A stretch of 15,277 nt of DNA, taken from NCBI GenBank assembly GCA_039935015.1, contig JBDTLC010000186.1:1-15277 (forward strand). Direction: 5' to 3'. A program made the translations under genes and the position numbers. Position 1 is the first letter of the stretch; each line of letters starts with the position of its first letter. Source of the DNA: Paralcaligenes sp039935015 (GTDB lineage: Bacteria; Pseudomonadota; Gammaproteobacteria; Burkholderiales; Burkholderiaceae_B). The notes below the pieces were generated by a model. That model made no database searches, had not been told where the DNA came from, and saw nothing but the letters and a program-made list of their open reading frames with translations. Shown piece by piece: positions 1 to 6,556 of this stretch.

Positions 1-527
1 GCCGCGTTATAGGCAATCTGATATTTGCGCGCGATGTAGCTGCGCAAAGCCTGGGACTGGGCCTTTGTTACGTTGGGGATCGACAGGTTGCGAGCATCTA
101 CGCCCAATGCCTGGGAGAAGAGGCCCGATGGGTTCGCCTCTAGCTCTGGTGTTGCTTTAGAGGCCGGTAAATCAGTGGCAGGCGCAGCCGTAGAAGGGGT
201 CGCACCACGCATTGCTGACTCGCCAAGAGATTGGTCGGGCGATGCTGCTGACGTCGATTCAGGCGGCATCGCCGCCGCTAATATCGCATCATTGACCTGG
301 GCAAACGAACTTGAGTTCTGTATAGCATCAGGGCGCAAACTCGCCACCAAGGCAGTATGTATTTGCTGCGACTGCAGGCGCAAGGACGGCACGGTCACGC
401 TAAGCGCCAGCGTCACCAACACTGCAATGCCGAGATAGATCGCCGATACGTGAACAAACTCGCCCAGCTGATTCACGAGTCCGCGAGCAGAACGGCTGAA
501 TAGGTTTCCCGAACCCGAGTCGGACAT
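1..527 (-). CDS. Membrane-anchored protein, probable lytic transglycosylase-like (N-terminal part, runs off left edge)
   Basis: Reading the minus strand from an ATG at 525-527 gives 175 uninterrupted codons before the edge, so this is the N-terminal part of a longer gene. The protein has a short basic N-terminus, one hydrophobic segment at about residues 27-46 (AIYLGIAVLVTLALSVTV), then a low-complexity Ala/Ser/Pro-rich linker (about 75-140), then the beginning of a helical region (SYIARKYQIAYNA). That layout, an inner-membrane anchor and linker followed by an R-Y-x-[IV]-A helix, recalls Burkholderiales proteins ending in a transglycosylase SLT domain, which would cleave periplasmic peptidoglycan. 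The catalytic domain is outside the window, so the product name is inference. It is divergent from ubiD. The Shine-Dalgarno-like AGAAGG directly abuts the ATG, so a different start, such as the GTG at codon 18, is possible. Being a gene is likely; the function is only moderately likely. Confidence 0.6.
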   Translation of the reverse strand, partial: MSDSGSGNLFSRSARGLVNQLGEFVHVSAIYLGIAVLVTLALSVTVPSLRLQSQQIHTALVASLRPDAIQNSSSFAQVNDAILAAAMPPESTSAASPDQSLGESAMRGATPSTAAPATDLPASKATPELEANPSGLFSQALGVDARNLSIPNVTKAQSQALRSYIARKYQIAYNA

Positions 528-533
528 CCTTCT
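528..533 (-). promoter_or_regulatory. Shine-Dalgarno-like AGAAGG abutting the start codon
   Basis: On the minus strand AGAAGG lies immediately before the ATG at 527 with no spacer, which is unusually close for a working ribosome binding site. It leaves the exact start of the left-edge gene open. An in-frame TTG lies nine codons upstream and an in-frame GTG at codon 18; neither has a clearly better site. Confidence 0.3.
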
Positions 534-601
534 GCCACCGGATAAAATAATCAAAGCCGATGTTAACCTTAGACCAACCGCTTAAATGTAACCAAATTAA
601 C

Positions 602-605
602 AGGA
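602..605 (+). promoter_or_regulatory. Ribosome binding site of ubiD (decides GTG start)
   Basis: AGGA stands five bases before the GTG at 611. It supports translation from that GTG rather than from the upstream in-frame ATG at 560, which lacks a comparable site. Confidence 0.6.
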
Positions 606-610
606 TTGCC

Positions 611-2155
611 GTGAAATATCGTGACCTCAGAGACTTTTTAGCGCAGCTTGAAAAGGCAGGCGAACTCAAGCGTGTCACACATCCGGTATCAACCGACCTG
701 GAAATGACCGAAATCAGCGACCGAGTGCTGCGCGCCGGCGGACCGGCGCTATTGTTTGAGCACGCGGTGCACCAATCCGCGCCGGCCACCATGCCAGTGC
801 TGACCAATCTATTTGGCACCCCCAAACGAGTTGCCTGGGGCATGGGCGCGCAAGACGTGGGCGCACTGCGCGAAACGGGCGAGCTGCTGGCCTCGCTACG
901 TGAACCCGAAGCGCCCAAGGGCTTGCGCGATGCGCTAGCCAAAGTAGCCATGCTGAAGGCTGCCCTATGGGACATGAGTCCCAAAAATGTCAAAAATCCT
1001 GCCTGCCAGGAAATTGTGATCGAAGGCAAGGACGTAGATCTGAATCAAATTCCCTTGCAGCGCTGCTGGCCCGGCGATATTGCCCCTTTACTTACCTGGG
1101 GGCTTGTCATCACGCGCGGCCCCAACGCGCGCCGCCAGAATCTGGGTATCTATCGACAGCAACTACTGGGCCGCAACAAGCTCATCATGCGCTGGCTGTC
1201 GCACCGCGGCGGCGCACTCGACTTCAGAGACCACATGCTGGCTCATCCTGGCACGCCTTTTCCAGTTGCGGTGGCTCTTGGCGCCGACCCGGCCACGATT
1301 TTGGGAGCCGTAACCCCGGTCCCCGATAGCCTGTCGGAATATCAGTTTGCCGGCTTGCTGCGTGGTTCGCGAACCGAAGTGGCCAAAGCACTGGGCAGCG
1401 ATCTTTCCGTGCCCGCCTATGCCGAGATCGTGCTCGAAGGCCATTTGCTGCCGTCGGACGACCCACGCGCCATTCAACCCGTGGCGCCTGAGGGCATCGC
1501 GGGCCCGGCCGACTCCCAGTACGAAATGGCGCTGGAAGGGCCTTATGGCGACCACACGGGTTATTACAATGAAAAGGACTGGTTTCCGGTCTTCACGGTT
1601 GATCGCATCACTATGCGTCGCCAGCCCATGTACCACAGCACATATACGGGCAAGCCGCCAGACGAGCCGGCCATTCTGGGTCTGGCGCTAAACGAAGTAT
1701 TCGTGCCGCTGCTGAAACGTCAGTTGCCGGAAATTGTGGATTTTTATCTGCCTCCCGAAGGTTGCAGCTACCGGCTGGCCGTGGTCTCGATGCGCAAGCA
1801 ATACCCAGGCCACGCCAAACGCGTCATGTTCGGCCTGTGGAGTGTGCTGCGCCAATTCATGTACACCAAATTCATTGTCGTCGTAGACCAGGACATCGAT
1901 CCGCGCAACTGGCAGGAAGTGATATGGGCCATGACCACGCGCATGGATCCTGTACGCGATACGGTTCTGGTCGAAAATACGCCTATCGACTACCTGGACT
2001 TCGCCTCACCGGTATCTGGGCTGGGCGGCAAAATGGGCCTGGACGCCACCAATAAGTGGCCCGGCGAGACCCAACGGGAATGGGGCACGCCCATTCAGAT
2101 GGACGCCACCGTAAAAGCCAGGGTAGACGAAATGTGGCAGAAATTGGGGCTATAA
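611..2155 (+). CDS. ubiD: UbiD, 4-hydroxy-3-polyprenylbenzoate decarboxylase
   Basis: Decarboxylates 3-polyprenyl-4-hydroxybenzoate in ubiquinone biosynthesis, using the prenylated FMN cofactor made by UbiX; UbiX is not in this window. I chose the GTG at 611 because it gives the family N-terminus (MKYRDLRDFLAQLEKAGELK) and has AGGA five bases upstream. The in-frame ATG at 560 would add 17 unlike-family residues. The product is 514 residues, slightly longer than the roughly 497 of E. coli UbiD. Visible family blocks are the cofactor-binding NLGIYRQQ (178-185), EGPYGDHTGYY (309-319) with active-site acidic residues, then STYTGKPPDEP, LPPEGCSYRLAVV and a near-invariant C-terminal stretch (ENTPIDYLDFASPVSGLG through NKWPGETQREWG). 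The extra length is mostly a Pro-rich insert (about 279-304) before EGPYGDH. The gene stands alone, convergent with the yqjK-like gene 68 bases downstream. Identification is very secure. Confidence 0.97.
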   Translation: MKYRDLRDFLAQLEKAGELKRVTHPVSTDLEMTEISDRVLRAGGPALLFEHAVHQSAPATMPVLTNLFGTPKRVAWGMGAQDVGALRETGELLASLREPEAPKGLRDALAKVAMLKAALWDMSPKNVKNPACQEIVIEGKDVDLNQIPLQRCWPGDIAPLLTWGLVITRGPNARRQNLGIYRQQLLGRNKLIMRWLSHRGGALDFRDHMLAHPGTPFPVAVALGADPATILGAVTPVPDSLSEYQFAGLLRGSRTEVAKALGSDLSVPAYAEIVLEGHLLPSDDPRAIQPVAPEGIAGPADSQYEMALEGPYGDHTGYYNEKDWFPVFTVDRITMRRQPMYHSTYTGKPPDEPAILGLALNEVFVPLLKRQLPEIVDFYLPPEGCSYRLAVVSMRKQYPGHAKRVMFGLWSVLRQFMYTKFIVVVDQDIDPRNWQEVIWAMTTRMDPVRDTVLVENTPIDYLDFASPVSGLGGKMGLDATNKWPGETQREWGTPIQMDATVKARVDEMWQKLGL

Positions 2156-2223
2156 ATCAGGCGACCCTTACCGTTGATCGATTGGACACCCAATACAAGT
2201 GCAACGCTTACAGTCGGGGACCG

Positions 2224-2559
2224 CTATTTTTTGCGCGAAGACTTCGCTGCACGCAGGGCCTGCCAGCCCAGCAATACGCCAACACCGATGCGCAGCCAGT
2301 TGCGGCGTCTGCCGCGACCTGTCAATAGGGCGGATGCCGCGGTGATGAGCAAGGGGTAGCGCTGCGCGAGGCCCAAGCCTTGCAGTAAGCGCCAGCTGCT
2401 CCATCTCGATACCATCGGAAGCGCCTCATGCAACAATGTCGCAGGGCTTAACGCCTGGCCAACCTGACCAACTTGACGACCCAGCGCCCGACGTTGCAGC
2501 GCCGCCTGCGCTCTCAACACTTCGATGCGCAACGTATTTTCGGAAGGCAGAGTTCTCAT
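2224..2559 (-). CDS. YqjK-like small basic protein
   Basis: A 111-residue, strongly basic protein of unknown biochemical role. The N-terminal half is helical and polar (LRIEVLRAQAALQRRALGRQ). The C-terminal half holds weakly hydrophobic stretches (YPLLITAASALLTG and WLRIGVGVLLGWQALRAA) and a Lys/Arg tail. The ending resembles E. coli YqjK (G-V-x-x-A-W-R-L-V-K-type tail), and the position after yqjD and yqjE homologues supports this. Its ATG overlaps the yqjE stop by ATGA (2556-2559), implying translational coupling. It converges with ubiD. The family assignment comes from gene order plus weak sequence pattern. Confidence 0.75.
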   Translation of the reverse strand: MRTLPSENTLRIEVLRAQAALQRRALGRQVGQVGQALSPATLLHEALPMVSRWSSWRLLQGLGLAQRYPLLITAASALLTGRGRRRNWLRIGVGVLLGWQALRAAKSSRKK

Positions 2560-2966
2560 GGCCTATCCTCGGTGCTTGCACCCGCGCTTTCAGAAGGCTC
2601 ACATAAGCGCCGCACAGCGATAAAGTCGCGCCGCAGTTCATCAAGCGTGGCGTTAAACGGCATTGGGTCTTCTAACAAAGCACGCCGTATCGCCCAGAAG
2701 AACCCCAGGCCCGCCGCGCCATATACCACGACCAACACACCAAGCGCCCAATAGCGATAATCGGTCGGCCAGAAATATAAGGCCAGCAACAGCGAAAATA
2801 CCAACAGCGCCAGCGTCGAAAACAACAGCGCCGCAAACATCATGCCCAGCAATTTGAACAGGCGCGATTTCTGGCTTGCAGCCTCAAGCCCAAAAAGCTC
2901 AATGCGCGTGCACACAATAGACAGCAAGGTGCTGGCCAACTCGCCTAAGGATTGTCGGATTGCCAT
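2556..2966 (-). CDS. YqjE-like phage-holin-family inner-membrane protein
   Basis: A 136-residue protein with two clear membrane segments: about residues 37-68 (LLGMMFAALLFSTLALLVFS and following) and about 73-95 (WALGVLVVVYGAAGLGFFWA). A charged cytoplasmic C-terminus follows (LDELRRDFIAVRRL). This matches the YqjE / 'phage holin family' group, which despite the name is a common chromosomal membrane protein of unknown function next to yqjD. AAGG sits six bases before the ATG. It lies 57 bases after the YqjD-like gene, with a GC-rich hairpin between them, and overlaps the next gene by four bases. The E. coli counterparts are part of the yqjCDEK cluster. I see no lysis genes or other phage context, so a holin role is not inferred. 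Confidence 0.88.
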   Translation of the reverse strand: MAIRQSLGELASTLLSIVCTRIELFGLEAASQKSRLFKLLGMMFAALLFSTLALLVFSLLLALYFWPTDYRYWALGVLVVVYGAAGLGFFWAIRRALLEDPMPFNATLDELRRDFIAVRRLCEPSESAGASTEDRP

Positions 2967-2984
2967 GTATGCCTTTTAAAGGCG

Positions 2985-3002
2985 GCGCGCCGGACGGCGC
3001 GC
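2985..3002 (-). terminator. GC-rich intercistronic hairpin between yqjD-like and yqjE-like genes
   Basis: GCGCGCC (2985-2991) pairs perfectly with GGCGCGC (2996-3002) around a four-base loop. On the minus strand it is followed four bases later by only TTT, then AAAAGG, which is the yqjE ribosome site. It is too poor in T for a strong terminator. Partial attenuation or an mRNA-stability element between the two genes is possible. Confidence 0.35.
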
Positions 3003-3023
3003 GCGGCCGGGTTCGAGGCGCAT

Positions 3024-3350
3024 TTAGCGGCGGCTGATCAGCATGCCCACCAACAAACCTGTCAGGCCTCCAATCCCGATCGCTTGCCACGGATTATCGT
3101 GCACATAATCGTCGGTTGCACGTGCGGCGCGACGTCCCTTGTCCACCAATGCATCTTGGGTTTCGTAGAGTGCTTCGCGCGTGCGGCGCAACGAACGCAT
3201 GGCCCGCTCGCGTAACTCGGCGGCCTTGTCGCCCGTAGCTTCGGCCGCTTCGAGCAGCAGCTTCTCGGCATCGTCCAGACTATCTTTAACGGTTTCGATA
3301 AATTGATCTTCGCGAGATTCAATGTCTTTAGCAGTATTTTTTGCTGGCAT
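3024..3350 (-). CDS. yqjD: DUF883 / ElaB-YqjD family membrane-anchored ribosome-associated protein
   Basis: A 108-residue protein with the ElaB/YqjD/YgaM (DUF883) layout. A charged amphipathic helix rich in Glu, Ala, Lys and Arg (about residues 12-75) is followed by the signature D-N-P-W-Q-A (about 84-89) and a glycine-rich C-terminal membrane anchor (IGIGGLTGLLVGMLISRR). In E. coli YqjD is a stationary-phase inner-membrane protein that binds ribosomes through its N-terminal part. The same role here is inferred from family membership. AGGAG six bases before the ATG is a strong ribosome site. It heads the minus-strand yqjD-yqjE-yqjK run. Confidence 0.93.
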   Translation of the reverse strand: MPAKNTAKDIESREDQFIETVKDSLDDAEKLLLEAAEATGDKAAELRERAMRSLRRTREALYETQDALVDKGRRAARATDDYVHDNPWQAIGIGGLTGLLVGMLISRR

Positions 3351-3356
3351 TACGAA

Positions 3357-3361
3357 CTCCT
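3357..3361 (-). promoter_or_regulatory. Strong ribosome binding site of the YqjD-like gene
   Basis: AGGAG on the minus strand, six bases before the ATG at 3350. It is one of the best Shine-Dalgarno matches in the window and fits an abundant small protein. Confidence 0.7.
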
Positions 3362-3391
3362 AGTACTAAATTGAACTAAACGCTAACTGAA

Positions 3392-3397
3392 ATAATA
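3392..3397 (-). promoter_or_regulatory. Possible -10 element for the yqjD-like operon
   Basis: TATTAT on the minus strand, preceded by GTG, in the AT-rich gap of about 100 bases upstream of the YqjD-like gene. No good -35 hexamer lies 16-18 bases further upstream. E. coli yqjD depends on RpoS, which tolerates poor -35 elements, but this is only suggestive. Confidence 0.25.
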
Positions 3398-3452
3398 CAC
3401 GAACGAGATTACCGCCTTTTGGTGGAAATACCGCGTCTGAAACATGCCCGCG

Positions 3453-4175
3453 CTAGCGCAGGCTAGATACTTCAAGCAGCGACGTCATACCTTGCTGCTG
3501 GCTTTCTTGCTTCATCACCATATTTACCTTGGGGCAAAACCAATCAGTCACCGACGATGTCATACCTGGAACCGGCAGGACGAGCCCATTGAACGAAGCC
3601 TGGGTTGGGTCGATCACCCGCGTATAGCGAATCGGCCAGCAGGCCTCTACCCCAGCCGCGGTTTGTATCGACTGGCGCGAACCCACCGTTTTTTCGCCAG
3701 TATGCACCACCAAAGGCTGTGTCTGAACGGCGTGTTTATCAATATTGATCTGGAACTTCAGGGCTGGAAAGGTCTGCCCACTATGAGTAATCGGCTGGCC
3801 GTATGCGAACAGCCCCAGCATGCGCAAATCGAATTTGCCATTGACCGGCACACGCCTGCCCGCACCGTCGTCGCGCTCGAAGCTGGCTTTACCATTTTTC
3901 ACTGACATCCAATAATCAATCTTGGAATTGCCCGCAGGCAAGCCCCCCAGACCAAACGTCGCATTACCCTGTACTCTGGCATCACAGGCATCGGCAGACA
4001 ATTTTTTAACGTTCGAAAAGCTTAAATCTGCACCCAGTTGGATGCCGCCAGAACCCGTCAGGGTAACCGCGCCGCCATCATGCATAAAGGGTACTTCGCA
4101 AATACCTGCCACGGCCGGTGTCAGGCCGAGTGCCCACGCCACCGTCGCTGCACCTGCTGCAAAAATCAAACGCAT
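3453..4175 (-). CDS. Conserved secreted (periplasmic) protein of unknown function
   Basis: A 240-residue protein I cannot assign firmly. The N-terminus is a typical Sec signal peptide (MRLIFAAGAATVAWALGLTPAVAG) with likely cleavage after AVA. The mature part looks beta-rich, with alternating Gly, Thr, Ser and hydrophobic residues. It has four cysteines (in GICEVP, DACDAR, EACWPI, WFCPK), an even number that could form two disulfides. The C-terminal pattern (W-x-C-P-K-V-N-M-V-M-K-Q-E, then a Gly and a final hydrophobic strand) loosely recalls DUF3108-like periplasmic proteins; this is a weak impression. I chose the second ATG (4175) because GGA lies four bases before it and it gives a clean signal peptide; the ATG at 4184 adds three residues. 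It lies downstream of upp on the same strand and upstream of the yqjD group. Confidence 0.8.
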   Translation of the reverse strand: MRLIFAAGAATVAWALGLTPAVAGICEVPFMHDGGAVTLTGSGGIQLGADLSFSNVKKLSADACDARVQGNATFGLGGLPAGNSKIDYWMSVKNGKASFERDDGAGRRVPVNGKFDLRMLGLFAYGQPITHSGQTFPALKFQINIDKHAVQTQPLVVHTGEKTVGSRQSIQTAAGVEACWPIRYTRVIDPTQASFNGLVLPVPGMTSSVTDWFCPKVNMVMKQESQQQGMTSLLEVSSLR

Positions 4176-4248
4176 ACAGTCCATCCGTTACAAACACCCA
4201 GATTTCATACTACACCCTCTGCCGTTCGCATCTTGGACAAAACACAAG

Positions 4249-4278
4249 AAGACGTAAGTAAACATATTTAGACGTCTT
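4249..4278 (-). terminator. Weak terminator-like inverted repeat after upp
   Basis: AAGACGT (4249-4255) and ACGTCTT (4272-4278) form a 7-bp stem around a 16-base loop that contains the upp stop codon. On the minus strand a modest T-rich stretch (CTTGTGTTTTG) follows. The large loop and interrupted T tract make it a weak candidate for ending upp transcription. Confidence 0.3.
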
Positions 4279-4906
4279 TCTGCCGAGTACCAAACAGACG
4301 ATCACCCGCATCGCCCAAACCCGGAATAATATAGCCGTTTTCATTCAAATGGCTGTCTATGCAGGCCGTATAAAGATGCACGTCCGGATAGCGGGCGAGC
4401 ACCGCCTTGATACCTTGCGGCGCAGCCACAAGCACCAGCGCACGCACGCTACGGCAGCCAGCTTTTTTAAGCATGTCGATCGTGGCCAGCATCGAACCCC
4501 CTGTGGCCAGCATCGGATCGACAATGAGGGCCAGGCGCTGGTCAAGCTCACCCACCAGTTTCTCGAGGTAAGGCTGCGCCTGCAAGGTTTTCTCGTTGCG
4601 CGCGATGCCCACCGCGCTCACCCGGGCTCCGGGTATCAAACTAAGCGCACCGTCGAGCATGCCGATCCCGGCTCGCAAAATAGGCACCACCGTGATTTTT
4701 TTGCCCGCAATTTTTTCCACCACCAGTTCGCCGCACCAAGTTTGAATAGTGCACGGCGCCATAGGCAGATCCCGCGTGGCCTCATACGTGAGCAAAGAGG
4801 CCACCTCTTGCGCCATCTCGCGGAAATTCTTGGTACTAAGGTCGGCCCGGCGCATCAATCCAAGCTTGTGACGTATCAGGGGGTGGCTAATTTCATGTAC
4901 AGGCAT
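4268..4906 (-). CDS. upp: Uracil phosphoribosyltransferase
   Basis: Converts uracil and PRPP to UMP in cytoplasmic pyrimidine salvage. From the ATG at 4906 the protein is 212 residues, close to the 208 of E. coli Upp. The N-terminus (MPVHEISHPLIRHKLGLMRR) aligns with the family start. Key blocks are KKITVVPILRAG(I/L)GM (69-83), the PRPP-binding loop D-P-M-L-A-T-G-G-S (130-138), and the uracil-binding C-terminus YIIPGLGDAGDRLFGT. Upstream codons in the same frame would add 20 unlike-family residues. The adjacent ATG at 4909 is an equal alternative, and GGAA upstream suits either. The gene starts 37 bases after the end of dacB on the same strand, so read-through from dacB is possible, though the two functions are unrelated. 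Identification is very secure. Confidence 0.97.
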   Translation of the reverse strand: MPVHEISHPLIRHKLGLMRRADLSTKNFREMAQEVASLLTYEATRDLPMAPCTIQTWCGELVVEKIAGKKITVVPILRAGIGMLDGALSLIPGARVSAVGIARNEKTLQAQPYLEKLVGELDQRLALIVDPMLATGGSMLATIDMLKKAGCRSVRALVLVAAPQGIKAVLARYPDVHLYTACIDSHLNENGYIIPGLGDAGDRLFGTRQKDV

Positions 4907-4943
4907 CATAGTTTCCGAAAAAATACGGTGTAGGGGGAGCTGA

Positions 4944-6395
4944 TCAGTGGGCCGCCAGCCACTCAATTAACGCATCATCGAAGCTGCGCACCGAGCCCGA
5001 GTGTTCGTCATTGACCAGGCTGACAACAATATAGCGCTTGCCGCTGGCCCCCAGCACATAGCCCGCCAATGCACGGGAGTCACGCAGAGTGCCAGTCTTC
5101 AAGTGCGCCATGCCCTTAACTTCATCGTCGCGCAAACGACGTTTGACCGTGCCATCCGTACCCGAAATAGCCAACGAAGAAACGAATTCAGGCATCAAAG
5201 GTGAACGCCACACCATTCCCAGCATCTGGGCCAGGCCCGTAGCGGTCAAACGTGCATCGCGCGCCAGCCCTGCGCCGTTATCAATAACCCAGCCGCGAGT
5301 ATCTACCTGCTGACTATTGAGCAGCGCCAGCGCAGCTCGCCCGCCAGTCTCCATGGTTGCGCCAGGCCCGATTTTTTGAGCGCCTAGTGTCAGCAGCAAG
5401 GTTCGGGCCATGACGTTATTGCTGTGTTTGTTAATAGTGCGGATCAGGTCGGCCAGTGTCGGCGAATCGTGCCAGACTATCGGTGTGGCACCGGATGGAA
5501 CGCGTCCCGCCCGAATACCCTTGCCCAGGGTACCGCCCAGATCTTGCCAGAGCATCCGAAATACAGCCGAAAAATAATCGGGCTGCGACATGACCAGCCG
5601 GTACACACTGAACTCGCCACACGAGCCGGCCGCCGCGCCGCTGACATGAACCACCACATTTTTATCGCTGCGGCTTACCTCGGTGGCGATAGACGGCGAC
5701 CCGGGACAAACTGCCGCGCTCCATTTAACATCACCACTGATTCGCACCTCGGACATCGGCGGGTCAACAATGGGAATCCATTTGTGGGCCTGTTCATCGG
5801 GCTGGAAAACCAGACGCACAGCCCCCAAACCGACCATCAACGCGTCCGGGCTGGCGTTGTAGGGCCGGTCGGGCGCGCCGTCAAACTCGCCAGGGTCGGT
5901 CGTCACCTGACCGAAGATAGATCGATCGACAACGACCTCCGATAAATTCTTGATGCCGCGCAGGCGTAAATCGCGCAGCAAGACCCATAAATCTTCAATC
6001 CGAAGCAAAGGGTCACCGCCCGCCTTCAAGTACAGGGGGCCAAGCAATGTGCCCTGAGCGTCAGGATGGCCTTTAGCCAGAAATGTTGTACGCCAGACAT
6101 AATCGGGGCCCAGGCCGGCGAGACTACTCCAGGTGGTCACCATCTTCATCACCGAAGCCGGGTTACGCGGCACCGAACCGTTGATCTCGACCAGACGCGG
6201 CCCGTTGATCTCCTGCACCACCAGCGACAAAGAGCTTTGCGGCAGGTGAGTCGCCTGCCAGACCCGGCTCAGATCGGCCGGAAGAGGTTGCGCCGCTGCG
6301 ACCGCTGCCCATCCTGCAGCCAGGCCGCAGGCCAGCCATCGCAAGACGCCGCATCCGAGGCGACGCAGCTGCTTTTTCAACACATATAACGCCAT
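4944..6395 (-). CDS. dacB: D-alanyl-D-alanine carboxypeptidase/endopeptidase, PBP4 type (peptidase S13)
   Basis: A periplasmic penicillin-binding protein that trims D-Ala from peptidoglycan stem peptides or cuts peptide cross-links. From the ATG at 6395 it is 483 residues with a signal peptide (basic KKQLRR, hydrophobic core about residues 17-34, likely cleavage after AAA at 35). The three serine-acyltransferase motifs are present: S-V-M-K (81-84, catalytic Ser81), S-N-N (325-327) and K-T-G (433-435). The long stretch between the first and second motifs is the insert typical of class C PBP4/DacB proteins. It also carries a Cys pair (C230, C259). The frame extends 24 codons further upstream, but that stretch is unlike a signal peptide and the internal ATG is preferred; its ribosome site is not strong. 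It is divergent from queA, with a gap of 161 bases, and upstream of upp. Confidence 0.95.
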   Translation of the reverse strand: MALYVLKKQLRRLGCGVLRWLACGLAAGWAAVAAAQPLPADLSRVWQATHLPQSSLSLVVQEINGPRLVEINGSVPRNPASVMKMVTTWSSLAGLGPDYVWRTTFLAKGHPDAQGTLLGPLYLKAGGDPLLRIEDLWVLLRDLRLRGIKNLSEVVVDRSIFGQVTTDPGEFDGAPDRPYNASPDALMVGLGAVRLVFQPDEQAHKWIPIVDPPMSEVRISGDVKWSAAVCPGSPSIATEVSRSDKNVVVHVSGAAAGSCGEFSVYRLVMSQPDYFSAVFRMLWQDLGGTLGKGIRAGRVPSGATPIVWHDSPTLADLIRTINKHSNNVMARTLLLTLGAQKIGPGATMETGGRAALALLNSQQVDTRGWVIDNGAGLARDARLTATGLAQMLGMVWRSPLMPEFVSSLAISGTDGTVKRRLRDDEVKGMAHLKTGTLRDSRALAGYVLGASGKRYIVVSLVNDEHSGSVRSFDDALIEWLAAH

Positions 6396-6556
6396 GATGA
6401 CACCGAATCCTGCAGGTTCAAATCTAAGAGCATAACCAAAGTCGTGGTCGATTTGGCCCGCACCCAAGCAAAAATCTGCGCCATCGGCTTAAAATACCGG
6501 CGACGACACTAACCCAGGCGCGCTTAACCTCGCGGCCGCAACTCCAAGATTTCCGC
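6396..6556. other. Divergent intergenic region between dacB and queA
   Basis: About 160 bases that must carry the promoters for dacB (minus) and the queA block (plus). A TAAAAT at 6490-6495 could be a -10 for queA, but no convincing -35 lies at the right distance. I see no palindromic operator or riboswitch-like structure here. Confidence 0.5.

Noticed and set aside
400..1029. Minus-strand frame covering the ubiD 5' end and the divergent gap
   Set aside because: It runs over the ubiD N-terminus and is out of frame with the real left-edge gene; the sequence is low-complexity Ser/Arg/Ala typical of a shadow frame.
2249..2262. GCGAAGACTTCGC palindrome near the end of the yqjK-like gene, next to a T6 run
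   Set aside because: The loop would be one base and the T run lies on the wrong side for the plus strand (and is an A run on the minus strand), so it is not a terminator; it is part of the coding sequence for the Lys-rich tail.
2556..2966. Phage or prophage signal from the holin-family protein
   Set aside because: YqjE-type 'holin family' proteins are ordinary chromosomal membrane proteins, and no endolysin, integrase or structural phage gene is nearby.
3443..3465. GC-rich imperfect hairpin around the stop codon of the secreted-protein gene
   Set aside because: The stem has a wobble pair, a very small loop and no T tract downstream on the minus strand; too weak to list as a terminator.
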